Shown in pieces: positions 25,282 through 35,362 of a stretch of 64,000 nucleotides of DNA. Location: contig CAMFJD010000003.1 of NCBI GenBank assembly GCA_945956935.1, positions 41,239 through 105,238 of the forward strand. Direction: 5' to 3'. Both the position numbers and the translations under genes were made by a program. Numbering within the stretch: the first letter of the stretch is position 1; every line of letters begins with the position of its first letter. Source of the stretch: an uncultured Bacillota bacterium (lineage in GTDB: Bacteria > Bacillota_I > Bacilli_A > Culicoidibacterales > ZOR0006). The notes below the pieces were generated by a model. That model worked only from the letters and a program-made list of their open reading frames with translations, did not search any database and was not told where the DNA came from.

Positions 25282-25619
25282 ATTTTTGCCTTCTTTCATT
25301 TTGACATTATTCATTTGTAATTCTATCAAATGTCGTAAATGAAATCCATTTAATTTTCGTTACAATTAATTTTTAGTAATTTTTACAATAAAAGCTTGTG
25401 AATTGATTTTATCTATTTCCCACTTAAGGAATCATCTATTTTCCCCACTGCATTCACCACACTCATGTTTTAACGCGCTTCCACCGACGAAAATTTGCAA
25501 TAAGCCAAAATCCACCCTAATGCCTCTTTTTGGCTTTATGATGGATTTCTCTGCTTATTTCTTGATTTTCGTTTTTGTTTTCATTACTTTTATATAAAAA
25601 ACCGGTGTCTCGCGCTCTT
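25282..25619 (-). other. structured leader between glmS and the YeiH-family gene
   Basis: About 340 bases without a convincing gene. Two overlapping pairings exist: 25502-25510 with 25528-25536, and 25508-25516 with 25540-25548, each 9 bp and mutually exclusive. There is also a direct repeat ATCTATTTCCCACT / ATCTATTTTCCCCACT (25411-25424, 25434-25449). A stop-free plus-strand frame (25403-25597) has no ribosome binding site. It could be a regulatory leader for the exporter; it matches no riboswitch I know. Confidence 0.35.
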
Positions 25620-27407
25620 TTATTCTACTGTTACTGATTTTGCTAAGTTACGTGGCTTATCAATATCACAATCACGAATATAAGCTGCGTAATACGCTAA
25701 AAATTGAACTGGTACAACCATAACTAATGGTGCTAATAATGTATGTACATCATCAATAATAATTGTGTCTCCTGATTGAGCTAAACTTTCAAATACAACA
25801 GTAGCTGTATGTGCTCCACGAGCTGATACTTCTTGTAAGTTTGAACGTGTATGATTTGCAATCGCTTGTTGTGAAATTAAACCAATAACCGGTGTCCCTT
25901 CTTCAATCAATGCTATTGTTCCATGCTTTAACTCACCCGCTGCAAATCCTTCAGTATGAATGTATGAAATTTCTTTCAATTTCAGAGCTGCTTCAAGAGC
26001 AACAAAATAATCGACATGACGGCCAATGTAAAATGCATGTTGTCCATGTGCAAAATAATTTTGTGCTAACATTTCAAACTGTTCACTCATCTCACAAATA
26101 TGTTCCATTGCTGTAGCCACACGTGCTAATTCTAGCTTTAAATCAATCGCATATTGTTTAATTGCTGCTGCCGTTAATGCAAGTACCGTCAATTGTGCTG
26201 TATATGCTTTTGTAGATGCCACAGCGATTTCAGGACCTGCATGCAACAATAACGTATAATTTGCTTCACGTGATAATGTTGACCCTGGAACATTTGTAAT
26301 TGTAAGTGCTTCAAATCCACGTTCACGTATTGCTACTAATGCTGCACGGCTATCTGCTGTCTCTCCACTTTGTGATATGAAAATGAAAAATGATCCTTCT
26401 GGGATAAATGGCATATTATACACAAATTCACTAGCAATATGAACCTCTGTTGGAATTTGTGCCATTGTTTCGAAGTATTGCTTTCCAACTAAACCAGCAT
26501 GATAGCTCGTACCTGCTGCTAAAATAAACAGTCGTTTTGCTTGACGTAACGCAGTTAAAATTGCGTCCTCAATTCGTGTTTCATTCTCATCAGTCAAATA
26601 TGCTTTTGTAATACGCCGAATGACAGCTGGTTGCTCATGCATTTCTTTCATCATATAATGCTTGAATGGGCCTTTGGCTAAATCATTGGCATCGATTTGA
26701 GCTTCATACGTTTCACGATCAACTAAACTACCAGTTTTTGAAAAAATTTGTACTGATTGTTTTGTTAAGAGTGCAAATTCTCCATCGTTTAATTCATAAA
26801 AATGCTTTGTTTGCTCAATCATTGCAAGCGCATCACTACCAAGATAATTTGCACCTTCACCTTTTCCAATTAAAAGTGGTGATTTGTTTTTTACAGCATA
26901 CAATACTTCAGGCTGTTCGCGATCAATAATAGCTAATGCATACGAACCATGTAAAATTGTTTGTAATTCAATCAATGCAGCTGACATATTTCCCGATTTT
27001 GCTAATAGTTTAGACAATAGGTGAACGATAACTTCTGTATCAGTATCACTCACAAACGTAATATCACTTAAATATTCGTGACGAATTTGTTTTTCATTTT
27101 CAATTACACCATTATGTACTATTGTTAAACGTCCTGTACTATCTTGATGTGGGTGTGAATTACGCTTCGATGGCCTTCCATGCGTTGCCCAACGCGTATG
27201 TCCAATTCCTAATGTTGCATCTGCTTGTGTTGGTACGTGTTGTTTTAAATCAGCAATACGCCCCTTTTCACGGTATACAACTACTTCTTCTCCTGTATGT
27301 AACGCTATTCCTGCTGAATCATATCCACGATACTCCAATGTTTCAAGTCCTTTTAACACCATATCTTTCGTTCCTAGTTGTCCAATCATTCCAACAATTC
27401 CACACAT
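25620..27407 (-). CDS. glmS: glutamine--fructose-6-phosphate aminotransferase (isomerizing)
   Basis: 595 residues, normal. The N-terminal glutaminase starts at Cys2 (MCGIVGMIG) with GHTRWATHG and HNGVIEN. Two SIS domains follow (GTSYHAGLVGKQYFE, ISQSGETADS, ASTKAYTAQ), and the C-terminus ends in DKPRNLAKSVTVE. It makes glucosamine-6-phosphate, the substrate of GlmM encoded at 29896-31239. AGGAGG precedes the ATG. I see no glmS ribozyme in the 5' region. Confidence 0.97.
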   Translation of the reverse strand: MCGIVGMIGQLGTKDMVLKGLETLEYRGYDSAGIALHTGEEVVVYREKGRIADLKQHVPTQADATLGIGHTRWATHGRPSKRNSHPHQDSTGRLTIVHNGVIENEKQIRHEYLSDITFVSDTDTEVIVHLLSKLLAKSGNMSAALIELQTILHGSYALAIIDREQPEVLYAVKNKSPLLIGKGEGANYLGSDALAMIEQTKHFYELNDGEFALLTKQSVQIFSKTGSLVDRETYEAQIDANDLAKGPFKHYMMKEMHEQPAVIRRITKAYLTDENETRIEDAILTALRQAKRLFILAAGTSYHAGLVGKQYFETMAQIPTEVHIASEFVYNMPFIPEGSFFIFISQSGETADSRAALVAIRERGFEALTITNVPGSTLSREANYTLLLHAGPEIAVASTKAYTAQLTVLALTAAAIKQYAIDLKLELARVATAMEHICEMSEQFEMLAQNYFAHGQHAFYIGRHVDYFVALEAALKLKEISYIHTEGFAAGELKHGTIALIEEGTPVIGLISQQAIANHTRSNLQEVSARGAHTATVVFESLAQSGDTIIIDDVHTLLAPLVMVVPVQFLAYYAAYIRDCDIDKPRNLAKSVTVE

Positions 27408-27654
27408 AAAATAACTCCTCCTCAGTGCAGTTTAACACTTCCTGTGTCTACACATGTACTCTATCATAGAGCGAATAGTACAAAAAACCTATACAACTTT
27501 ACCATACATTATTTTTTTGTTTTTTTCTTTTATATACGTTTTTTTTTCACTCAAAATATATTTTTAATCATATTTTGGATGCTTTTATCCATTTATGTGC
27601 TATTTTTTTCTCTTTTATTTTTTTTTGTAATTTCAAACTTGTCTAGATGACTTT
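27408..27654. other. AT-rich intergenic region upstream of glmS
   Basis: Divergent spacer holding the glmS leader and long T tracts. A palindrome CTCTATcATAGAG (near 27460) lies in the glmS leader. No gene, ribozyme core or clear operator is seen. Confidence 0.5.
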
Positions 27655-27683
27655 TTGCACTTTTCACTATTTTTTCGTATACT
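27655..27683 (+). promoter_or_regulatory. promoter of the ABC exporter operon
   Basis: -35 TTGCAC (27655-27660), 17-base spacer, -10 TATACT (27678-27683), 24 bases before the start codon. Confidence 0.7.
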
Positions 27684-27707
27684 GTGTTATGAAAGGAGCA
27701 TACTTTT

Positions 27708-28361
27708 ATGCTAACAATTACAGACCTCAGCTATTCAATTCAACAGACAACTTATCTCTATCCAATATCTTTAAATATCCAACCTGGTAGTATCATAACA
27801 GTTACTGGTGCAAATGGAGCGGGAAAAACAACTTTTTTAGAATTATTAGTCGGTGCAAAATCATGTACAACCGGTAATATTCTCTATAATAATTATTCGT
27901 TGATTAGTCAATCACTTCAAGCGAAACAGCAATTCTTCTTTATTCCAGCAACAATAACAAGCTTTCAGAACTTTCAAGTAAACACGTATTGGGACCTAAT
28001 GGCACAACTTTTTGGTGCAGATGAAGCATTTTTCTCACGTCTTGTCTCATTTGCACAATACTTTCACCTATCAGAAGAATACTTTTCTAAAAACCTTGGA
28101 CAATTATCACTTGGTACTCAAAAAAAAGTGTATTTTTGCTGTGCTTTTGCACTTCAAGTTGATTTTCTTATTTTTGATGAACCACTAACTGGGCTTGATG
28201 TTCAGACACAACATGTATTTCAACAACTAATCATCAATAAGACTTCTAACCAAACAATCATTTTAAGTAGTCATAATGAAACGTTTATTCAGTCACTAAC
28301 AGCTACTCATTTACATATCCAACAAGGGCATGTATTTACACATAATGAGGTGATTATTTAA
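27708..28361 (+). CDS. ABC transporter ATP-binding protein
   Basis: 217 residues with all catalytic motifs: Walker A TGANGAGKTT, signature LSLGTQKK, Walker B FLIFDEPLTGLD and switch His in SSHNE. Small exporter-type ATPase (EcsA/CcmA-like). AAAGGAG precedes the ATG. Its stop overlaps the permease start (TAATG). Substrate unknown. It contrasts with the inactive-looking paralogue at 8476-9165. Confidence 0.92.
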   Translation: MLTITDLSYSIQQTTYLYPISLNIQPGSIITVTGANGAGKTTFLELLVGAKSCTTGNILYNNYSLISQSLQAKQQFFFIPATITSFQNFQVNTYWDLMAQLFGADEAFFSRLVSFAQYFHLSEEYFSKNLGQLSLGTQKKVYFCCAFALQVDFLIFDEPLTGLDVQTQHVFQQLIINKTSNQTIILSSHNETFIQSLTATHLHIQQGHVFTHNEVII

Positions 28362-29770
28362 TGAAACAGTTTATTTTTGCTCTAAAGATTATCTTGATTG
28401 AACAAGCGCCTCCTCATTTAAAATCAATTCCAACAAGTGAATTACTCTATCGCCAATTACTCCAAACCTTGCTGATGATAGCTCTATTTGGTCTCGGTAT
28501 TTTATTTGCTTTTCGTTTTTTTGGTACAATTATTTTTTCGACGTATTTCTTACTTTCATGGCTTTTTTTTGCTGCGATAATACCTAAGGCGATGTATCAA
28601 CATATCGTAAATTTTCCTTGGGATAAATACATGCCACTCCCAATTTCAGAATTTGCATGGAAAACTGCACAGCTAACACAATTTAGCCTTATCTATGGTG
28701 CAAGCTTATTTGCTCCACTCACTTTTTTGCTAATTTGGTCATTTATTCAACAAAGTCTATTTGTATTTTGTGCCAGTATGAGTATCTGGTGCATTGTTAT
28801 TTTACTCACATATGTATCAATAACCTATCAGAAACATATACCAAGTCAATACACCAAATACTTTCATTTAGTTAAGACATCCCTATTTTGGATCTTTATT
28901 CTATTAGGTAGTTATTTTAGTATCCACCCTAATTCATTCCAAGCCTTTACCTTTTTGCAGACATGGCTCACACCTGATTGGTATCTCTCACAACTCACTA
29001 TTTTCATCATCACACTCTTGTTAATCAGTTACTGTTTAAATCATTGGTCATTAGCATCAGTCCCCCTTAATCCAGGCATTACTTCACCTAGTTTCAATCA
29101 TCATTGGTTATTTCAATATCAAAAAAAACTATGGAAAACAGCACATTTTCTATCACAATGGCTCACAAATATATGGCTATTACTCATTGCTGTGCTCTTA
29201 TGGTTAAAAATGTTTTCTTTTTCAAATTCAACCTGGGAATTTATATTCGCAACATTCATTCTTTTTCTTGTTTTCGGTATTTTCTCTCCAGCAGCATGCC
29301 AATACTCACTCATGGATCATGATCGACATGCTTTTCATACACTTCCTTTTCCTTGGATTAAAGATTTCAAACAAAAAACAACAATTGTATTCATCCTGAC
29401 ACTCACTCAGTTATTAGTCTTCAGTTTATGCTCAGTTTTTATACTCGATACACCACAACCAGTCATTGGTGCTTGTATTACACAGCTTCCACTCCTTTAC
29501 TGTCAAACACAATTTGCATTAATCAATGATTACGTCATACCAAAAAATAATTGGCAAAGTGTCGTTCACCTTCTACGACCAACATGGACTCGTTTTAAAA
29601 CAATAGCTATAATGCTTACATGTATGCTTATTTTCACTCTTAGTATACAACTTTTCTTTTCATTATTCGTAAGTTTTATTTTTGCTGTCTGCTTATCAAC
29701 TTTATTGTGGTTATCCATTATTCATGTGAAAAGCAAAAAAATACTAGGACACCTACCAACTACTTATTAG
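28361..29770 (+). CDS. ABC transporter permease-like membrane protein (EcsB-like layout)
   Basis: 469 residues with about ten hydrophobic segments and no recognisable motif beyond membrane topology. Coupled by a one-base overlap to the ATPase gene. An EcsB-like arrangement is suggested by size, but that is inference. A 17-bp-stem terminator follows at 29854. Confidence 0.75.
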   Translation: MKQFIFALKIILIEQAPPHLKSIPTSELLYRQLLQTLLMIALFGLGILFAFRFFGTIIFSTYFLLSWLFFAAIIPKAMYQHIVNFPWDKYMPLPISEFAWKTAQLTQFSLIYGASLFAPLTFLLIWSFIQQSLFVFCASMSIWCIVILLTYVSITYQKHIPSQYTKYFHLVKTSLFWIFILLGSYFSIHPNSFQAFTFLQTWLTPDWYLSQLTIFIITLLLISYCLNHWSLASVPLNPGITSPSFNHHWLFQYQKKLWKTAHFLSQWLTNIWLLLIAVLLWLKMFSFSNSTWEFIFATFILFLVFGIFSPAACQYSLMDHDRHAFHTLPFPWIKDFKQKTTIVFILTLTQLLVFSLCSVFILDTPQPVIGACITQLPLLYCQTQFALINDYVIPKNNWQSVVHLLRPTWTRFKTIAIMLTCMLIFTLSIQLFFSLFVSFIFAVCLSTLLWLSIIHVKSKKILGHLPTTY

Positions 29771-29853
29771 TTTTTCTCTTTATTTTATCAAGAGAGTTGG
29801 AAATAAAGACAATACTTACACCATTCTGAATTATGATGGAAAAAGAGATAACA

Positions 29854-29894
29854 AAAAAGCTATTTCCCACAATTTATGTGGGAAATAGCTTTTT
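29854..29894. terminator. bidirectional terminator between ABC permease and glmM
   Basis: A 17-bp perfect stem (AAAAAGCTATTTCCCAC and its complement) with a 7-base loop, one base from the glmM stop. Confidence 0.9.
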
Positions 29895-29895
29895 A

Positions 29896-31239
29896 TTATT
29901 TACTCAGCTGCTCAACAATTTCAACTAATTGATTTGTGTATTGTTTACAAATATCATCTGTTTCAGCCTCAACCATGACGCGAACAAGCTCTTCCGTTCC
30001 AGATGGACGAACTAATACACGACCGTTACCTGCCATTTGAAGTTCAACATCAGTGATTGCTTGTTCTAAAATTGGTGATTCCATAATCAACTTTTTATTA
30101 GTTACTTTAACATTAATTAATAACTGTGGGAATTTTGGCATTTCTGATGCTAATTCTGATACTGTTCGATTTGCTTGTTTTACCATTGAGGCAAATTGTA
30201 AACCTGTTAGCATTCCGTCTCCAGTTGTTGCATGCTCTAAGAAAATAATGTGTCCTGACTGCTCACCGCCAAGTGTATATCCTCCTTTAACCATTGCTTC
30301 AACAACAAAACGATCACCAACACCAGTTTGGATACTCGCAATACCCTCACGTTCTGTTGCCTTGTAGTATCCTAAGTTGCTCATCACAGTTGAAACAACA
30401 ACATCATCTTTTAATTTACCTTGCATTTTTAAAATTTTCCCCATGATAAACATCATGTAATCACCATCAATAATATTCCCTTTTTCATCAACTGCAATGA
30501 CACGATCACAATCACCATCAAAGGCAAGTCCAAAATCAGCACCAACTTCAACGACAAACGCTGCCAATTTTTCGGGATGAGTTGAACCAATTTCAGCATT
30601 AATATTGATACCATTTGGTGATGTCCCAATTGTCGAAATTTTTGCACCTAAACTCGAAAATAAACGTGGTGCCAATGCACTTGCCGACCCGTTTGCACAG
30701 TCTAATGCAATATGAAGTCCATCTAAATCTGTATGAATTGTTTTACTTATAAAACGTAAATAACGCTCTACCGCTTCTTCATTCACAATAATTTCCCCAA
30801 TACCATCGGCTACTGGATGTTCAAATGTCGCATCACTCTCTAATAACTCTTCTATATGTGCTTCTAATTCATCAGATAATTTAAATCCATTTGCACCAAA
30901 AAATTTAATACCATTATCCTCAAATGGATTGTGTGATGCCGAAATCATTGCACCAGCATTCGCCTTCATTTCTTTTGTTAAGTACGCTACTGCTGGTGTT
31001 GAAACTACACCTAATTTCATGACATTAACACCTACAGATAAAAATCCTGCTGCTAATGCATTCTCTAACATATGGCCTGAAATACGTGTATCACGTCCAA
31101 CAATTACAAATGGTTTTTCGTTATGCTCATTTTCCAAAAATGCATGTCCAACTGCACGTCCTAATTTAAATGCTAACTCTGCTGTTAACACTTCATTTGC
31201 CACACCACGAATACCATCTGTTCCAAAATATTTTCCCAT
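29896..31239 (-). CDS. glmM: phosphoglucosamine mutase
   Basis: 447 residues. Phospho-acceptor Ser102 in [12 protein letters not shown], metal loop DGDCDR, sugar loop GGEQSGH and phosphate loop [14 protein letters not shown]. It converts glucosamine-6-phosphate to glucosamine-1-phosphate for UDP-GlcNAc. It follows cdaR by 41 bases; in Bacilli GlmM also binds and inhibits CdaA, so the operon links wall synthesis with c-di-AMP. Confidence 0.97.
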   Translation of the reverse strand: MGKYFGTDGIRGVANEVLTAELAFKLGRAVGHAFLENEHNEKPFVIVGRDTRISGHMLENALAAGFLSVGVNVMKLGVVSTPAVAYLTKEMKANAGAMISASHNPFEDNGIKFFGANGFKLSDELEAHIEELLESDATFEHPVADGIGEIIVNEEAVERYLRFISKTIHTDLDGLHIALDCANGSASALAPRLFSSLGAKISTIGTSPNGININAEIGSTHPEKLAAFVVEVGADFGLAFDGDCDRVIAVDEKGNIIDGDYMMFIMGKILKMQGKLKDDVVVSTVMSNLGYYKATEREGIASIQTGVGDRFVVEAMVKGGYTLGGEQSGHIIFLEHATTGDGMLTGLQFASMVKQANRTVSELASEMPKFPQLLINVKVTNKKLIMESPILEQAITDVELQMAGNGRVLVRPSGTEELVRVMVEAETDDICKQYTNQLVEIVEQLSK

Positions 31240-31280
31240 TTTAATAATTCCTCCTACACAGCCTTAATTTAGACTGTTCT

Positions 31281-32579
31281 TTATTTTTCTTCAATTGTTA
31301 TTACGACCGTATCAGGTATAATCTGATATGTAAAATACGACGGTCCCGTAATTTGCAGTGGTACTTCATGTATCCCTGGCTCTAATCCTTGTAAATCAAC
31401 ACTGACATTCAATTGTTCTTGTGTTAATGTTTTCAGTAATTCAGTTGTTCCACTCGCAATGACATCAACCTTTGTTACACTCGTTTGCTCGTTGACAATT
31501 TGATAATTTGCATTGAGGTTTTGTGAGTTAATTGGTACTGATGATACTGTTTGTGTTGTCGTATCGCCATATTCTACTTGAATTGTCAATGTCTGTGGCT
31601 GCAATTGTTTTACACCTGCAGGCAATGGAACATCAACATTCACTTCCTGTCCAGCTGGTAAATCAGCATAATTCAATGGGATACGAATCGATGTTAATGT
31701 ATTCACAACATTTCGTGGTCCGTAAACAAGCACTGAATTTTTACTAAGTTTATAACTCTTCACTGCTTGGTTTTCCGGAAGCAATCCATTAAACAATGGT
31801 TCAACTAAAATAATTTTACTATATTCAACAACTTCCGCACTTACATCTACTGTTCTCGGCTCCATTGTCACATCGAGTTTATTTCCACGATCATCAAAAG
31901 CAACGACCTGTGCTTTCCCACTAAAATCACCTAATTCTAAGTTACTGACATCGACTAATGCTTGAACGACTGCTACACGATCAATATTTGCTTGCGACCC
32001 TTTCATCAACACTGTATCCTGAGATAGTTTCATATTTCTTACAGTATACTCTTGATTTAATTTCGCTTCATTTACTAACTCAAATGATAAATTTGACTGC
32101 TTTGTTACTTTAGGCGTAATAGTTATTTGTGCTTGCTGTGGATCTAGACTCGTTGTTACTCCATTTTCAATATTTTTCACTCGCAACTCAACTGTATGTT
32201 CACCAGCACCTAAACCGAGCAAGTCCACTTCGATTTGATATTGTTTCAGCGACTTTACTACTTCAATATCAGTTTGATCGCCAAATAATGTTAAATTTGC
32301 AAATGCTGGCAATCCTTCAACAACATAATTTTCTTTATCATAAATCTGTACAACTGGTACATTTACGATCACTTGGCCTTGGTTATCATTTGATGTAAAT
32401 AACCAACTAAAATTGATACTCACATACAATCCGACTGCTAGTAAAAAAGAGAAGCCAATCAAAAATCGATTATCCGAAAACAATGAATCAAAGACTGTAC
32501 CAAACCGGTGTAAGAAACGATGAAAGTATCTCAACTGTTGTTGAAACCAAGCTACAATAATTTTTCGCTTATCTTTCAT
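31281..32579 (-). CDS. cdaR: CdaA regulatory protein CdaR (YbbR)
   Basis: 432 residues. One membrane anchor (about 39-60), then four YbbR repeats outside the cell (repeats begin near residues 70, 155, 235 and 325; typical pieces are DLLGLGAGEHTVEL and SVDLQGLEPGIHEVPL). CdaR contacts CdaA in the membrane and modulates its activity. It starts 2 bases after the cdaA stop. Confidence 0.93.
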   Translation of the reverse strand: MKDKRKIIVAWFQQQLRYFHRFLHRFGTVFDSLFSDNRFLIGFSFLLAVGLYVSINFSWLFTSNDNQGQVIVNVPVVQIYDKENYVVEGLPAFANLTLFGDQTDIEVVKSLKQYQIEVDLLGLGAGEHTVELRVKNIENGVTTSLDPQQAQITITPKVTKQSNLSFELVNEAKLNQEYTVRNMKLSQDTVLMKGSQANIDRVAVVQALVDVSNLELGDFSGKAQVVAFDDRGNKLDVTMEPRTVDVSAEVVEYSKIILVEPLFNGLLPENQAVKSYKLSKNSVLVYGPRNVVNTLTSIRIPLNYADLPAGQEVNVDVPLPAGVKQLQPQTLTIQVEYGDTTTQTVSSVPINSQNLNANYQIVNEQTSVTKVDVIASGTTELLKTLTQEQLNVSVDLQGLEPGIHEVPLQITGPSYFTYQIIPDTVVITIEEK

Positions 32580-32581
32580 TA

Positions 32582-33370
32582 CTACTGCCCCTCTCGTTGC
32601 TTTGTTTTAAATTGTTGTCGTAATTTATTTTTTAATTGTTCACTTGTCATACCTTTATCAATAAATCCATATCTTACCAATGCAATTTCACCAGTTTCCT
32701 CAGATACAAGTATCGTAATGCTATCACTGATCTCACTAATACCAATTGCTGCTCGATGGCGTGTTCCCATTTCTTGAGGTAACCCTTCTTGCGTTGTTGT
32801 TGGATAAATTGCACCAGCGGCTGCAACACGATCACCTACAATAATCATTCCACCATCATGCAGTGCTGTACTTGGTGTGAAAATAGTCGTTAAGAGCGGT
32901 GTCGTTACAAGTGCATCTACTGATGATGCTTGAGCAATGAATTCGTGAAGACTCGTCTGTTGTTCAATCGTAATTAAAGCGCCTATACGCCGCTTTGCCA
33001 TATAATCGATTGCACCTACAATTTGATCAATCATTGAATCTGCTTCATTTTTTGAAATTTGCTGTCTTGTAAAGGAGCTTTTTCTTCCTAGATGCTCTAA
33101 TGCACTTCGAATCTCTGGTTGAAAAATAATAATAATCAACAGTACTCCCCACTGAATAAATTGTGTTGTTAAATATTCCACTGTTGTCAACGCAAAAACA
33201 GTACTGATAATCTTCAAAATAATGACAATAGCCACACCTTTAAAAATTTGGATCATTCGTACGTTAATTTGCATCAATCGGATAATGCTATAAAAAATAA
33301 GCCAGACGATAGCAATATCTATGCTCATACGCATAATTTGTAGAAAAGGACTACTTAGTATGTCGTTCAT
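32582..33370 (-). CDS. cdaA: diadenylate cyclase CdaA
   Basis: 262 residues. Three N-terminal membrane helices, then a DAC domain with TALHDGGMIIVGDRV (the DGA motif reads DGG) and GTRHRAAIGISE (RHR motif). It makes c-di-AMP from two ATP at the membrane. The order cdaA-cdaR-glmM is conserved in Bacilli. The Ala to Gly change in the DGA motif is mild and should not abolish activity. Confidence 0.95.
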   Translation of the reverse strand: MNDILSSPFLQIMRMSIDIAIVWLIFYSIIRLMQINVRMIQIFKGVAIVIILKIISTVFALTTVEYLTTQFIQWGVLLIIIIFQPEIRSALEHLGRKSSFTRQQISKNEADSMIDQIVGAIDYMAKRRIGALITIEQQTSLHEFIAQASSVDALVTTPLLTTIFTPSTALHDGGMIIVGDRVAAAGAIYPTTTQEGLPQEMGTRHRAAIGISEISDSITILVSEETGEIALVRYGFIDKGMTSEQLKNKLRQQFKTKQREGQ

Positions 33371-33474
33371 TTCTTCTGCCTCCTAAACAACCAATTCTTT
33401 TCTATTATAGCATATCCTTTTCATATTTTTAACAAAATCATATTCATATAGCATCTAGATTATTTTTCAAAATA

Positions 33475-33502
33475 AAAACGCATATCAAATAGTATGCGTT
33501 TT
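33475..33502 (-). terminator. terminator of the glycosyltransferase gene
   Basis: AAAACGCATA / TATGCGTTTT, a 10-bp stem with an 8-base loop, just after the stop at 33506. Confidence 0.8.
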
Positions 33503-33505
33503 ATT

Positions 33506-34747
33506 TTATGAAATTAAGTGATCTATCGATGTTGCACTTTTATGCTCTGTTCTAACCCATTCTGTTTTCTTATACGTTAAAATTCCGGCAAAACAAATAA
33601 AAATATACGTAAATGTATACCAATATGTTGCAAGTAACATTTTAATAACATTTGATTTCGGTCGTTGTTTTGTATCTTGTCGTAATGCATGTGCCAACGT
33701 AAACACACTAAAGATAAAACCTCCGACTAACATTAAAAATAATGGAAATAAGCGAATATCAAATACAAAAAAGTTTAAAATAAATACTGAAAAACTCACA
33801 ATTCCAACAACTGGGAATATTAAATACAACGCACTATCCAGTAATGACCAATTTCGTTTACCATCTGGTGTTTTTTGTTGAAAAAATTGTCGTAACAGCT
33901 GATTAAAATACCGTTTTTTAATCATCCAATGTCCACGTGTCCATCGTAATCGCTGAACAATTGACTGGCGTGCTCCTGTTGGTTTTTCATCAAAGATAAA
34001 TGTAAAGTGATTCCAAGCAACTTTGTATCCTTTTAATTGGCATTGAATCTGAAACTCTAAATCTTCTGTCAACGAGTCCGCTGTCCAACCAATTTCTTGC
34101 AATGTTGGCCGATCCACAACAAAGCCTGTTCCTCCAAGACTTGCTGATAAACCAAGTTGTGTTTTTGCGGCTTGAAAATAACGATTTGTTTGATAGTATA
34201 CACCGGCGTACGCTAAAGAAATATAATTATCATCAGGATTTTTACTATCAAGATAACTTTGAGAAACTTTAATTGTATTATCTGACATGAACTGTGCATT
34301 CATTTCTAAAAAAAATTGAGGATCTACAAGATTATCTGCATCAAAAAACGCAACTAAATCATACTGTTCTAATTGAGTCCCTAGTTGTGCTAACGCATAA
34401 CGTATTCCATATGGTTTTCCTTTTGGTTCACCCGGTTGACTGAAGTGTTCAATTACCTGTGCTCCGTGCGTTTGAGAAATTTCAGCAGTTCGATCCGTAC
34501 AATTATCTGCAATGACATATACATCGTATAATTCCCTTGGATAATTCATTTTAGCAACTAAATTATCAACAATACCGGCAATAACAGCTTCTTCATTATG
34601 TGCTGCCACTAAGACAACAAAACGTTTTTGAGGATCTACAAGTGTATATTGGCGTTTTTTTGTTTTAATTCCTAATAGAATCAACATTACTAAATATGCA
34701 GTAAAACAAAAAAGTGCCATATTTACGATTATTAAGGCAATTTCCAT
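33506..34747 (-). CDS. processive family 2 glycosyltransferase (membrane)
   Basis: 413 residues. N-terminal membrane segment, GT-A domain with VLVAAHNEEAVIAG, IADNCTDRTAE, FFDADNLVDP (DxD), TGFVVDR, a SLTEDLEFQIQC acid motif and QRLRWTRGHW (QxxRW), then three or four C-terminal membrane helices. This is the BcsA/IcaA-type layout, so it probably makes and exports a polysaccharide or a glycolipid. The ribosome binding site is weak; the ATG at 34747 fits slightly better than the one at 34762. It is alone, with no partner synthesis genes. Confidence 0.88.
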   Translation of the reverse strand: MEIALIIVNMALFCFTAYLVMLILLGIKTKKRQYTLVDPQKRFVVLVAAHNEEAVIAGIVDNLVAKMNYPRELYDVYVIADNCTDRTAEISQTHGAQVIEHFSQPGEPKGKPYGIRYALAQLGTQLEQYDLVAFFDADNLVDPQFFLEMNAQFMSDNTIKVSQSYLDSKNPDDNYISLAYAGVYYQTNRYFQAAKTQLGLSASLGGTGFVVDRPTLQEIGWTADSLTEDLEFQIQCQLKGYKVAWNHFTFIFDEKPTGARQSIVQRLRWTRGHWMIKKRYFNQLLRQFFQQKTPDGKRNWSLLDSALYLIFPVVGIVSFSVFILNFFVFDIRLFPLFLMLVGGFIFSVFTLAHALRQDTKQRPKSNVIKMLLATYWYTFTYIFICFAGILTYKKTEWVRTEHKSATSIDHLIS

Positions 34748-34931
34748 GATAGTTAATATCATCTCTTATGCACCTAGCTTTCAAAATTTTTTTCACTTGT
34801 TCATTATAGCGTCCAAGAAAAACGAAAACAACATGAACATAATTAAATAAAATGATACTTCTTAAAAAGTTTTGTGATAATATTAACAATTTATTTACAT
34901 ATAATTAACAAATAAACTATATGTTAATAAA

Positions 34932-34953
34932 CAAAAAAAACGAGCATTGCTCG
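34932..34953 (-). terminator. terminator of the tRNA-Gln-Cys-Leu operon
   Basis: ACGAGCA/TGCTCGT, a 7-bp stem with a run of eight T on the minus strand. Confidence 0.85.
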
Positions 34954-34967
34954 TCTATATTTATAAC

Positions 34968-35056
34968 TGGTGCCTAGGGCCGGAGTCGAACCGGCACGGG
35001 TGTCACCACCCGCGGGATTTTAAGTCCCGTGCGTCTACCAATTCCGCCACCCAGGC
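34968..35056 (-). tRNA. tRNA-Leu (anticodon TAA)
   Basis: 89 bases including an encoded CCA. Long variable arm, acceptor GCCTGGG/CCTAGGC, anticodon loop ACTTAAAAT with TAA, T arm GGTTCGACTCC. Confidence 0.96.
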
Positions 35057-35064
35057 AGGTGTTT

Positions 35065-35138
35065 TGGAGGAGCCAACCGGATTTGAACCGGTGATCAGGG
35101 AGTTGCAGTCCCACGCCTTACCACTTGGCTATGGCTCC
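35065..35138 (-). tRNA. tRNA-Cys (anticodon GCA)
   Basis: 74 bases including CCA. Acceptor GGAGCCA/TGGCTCC, anticodon loop ACTGCAACT with GCA. Confidence 0.96.
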
Positions 35139-35157
35139 AAATTATGTTGGTAGAAAT

Positions 35158-35232
35158 TGGCTGGGCTAGCTGGATTCGAACCAGCGCGTGACGGAGTCAA
35201 AGTCCGTTGCCTTACCGCTTGGCTATAGCCCA
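35158..35232 (-). tRNA. tRNA-Gln (anticodon TTG)
   Basis: 75 bases including CCA. Acceptor TGGGCTA/TAGCCCA, anticodon loop ACTTTGACT with TTG. First gene of the three-tRNA operon. Confidence 0.96.
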
Positions 35233-35269
35233 ATGTCTTAAAGCCTTGATTGATCTTTTGACAATATTT

Positions 35270-35298
35270 AGTATACTTACAATTCACCTTTCTGTCAA
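35270..35298 (-). promoter_or_regulatory. strong promoter of the tRNA operon
   Basis: Minus strand: consensus -35 TTGACA (35293-35298), 17-base spacer, -10 TATACT (35270-35275), 37 bases before tRNA-Gln. Confidence 0.85.
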
Positions 35299-35330
35299 TA
35301 TTTTTTTGAAAAAAAACAAAAAAATATGAA

Positions 35331-35358
35331 AAGTACGCCCTTATCAATTGACGTACTT
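35331..35358 (-). terminator. terminator of the ATPase/GT2 operon
   Basis: AAGTACG...CGTACTT, a 7-bp stem with a 14-base loop, followed on the minus strand by a T-rich tail. Confidence 0.6.
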
Positions 35359-35362
35359 ATTC

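Noticed and set aside
25440..25500. T-box leader (GGTGGAAGCGCG on the minus strand)
   Set aside because: Resembles the T-box core GGTGGNACCGCG only partly; no stem I, specifier loop or following terminator with T run.
25403..25597. Plus-strand 64-codon frame between glmS and the exporter
   Set aside because: No ribosome binding site, unusual composition, and it is explained by the leader structure; the opposite strand has an equally open short frame.
27408..27520. glmS ribozyme upstream of glmS
   Set aside because: The leader lacks the conserved core (cleavage-site AGCGCC, pseudoknot and GACGAGG-like segments) and is too short before the probable promoter.
34947..35153. 68-codon plus-strand frame over the tRNA genes
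   Set aside because: It is the familiar spurious translation (ESNRHGCHHPRDFKSRAS type) of tRNA genes.
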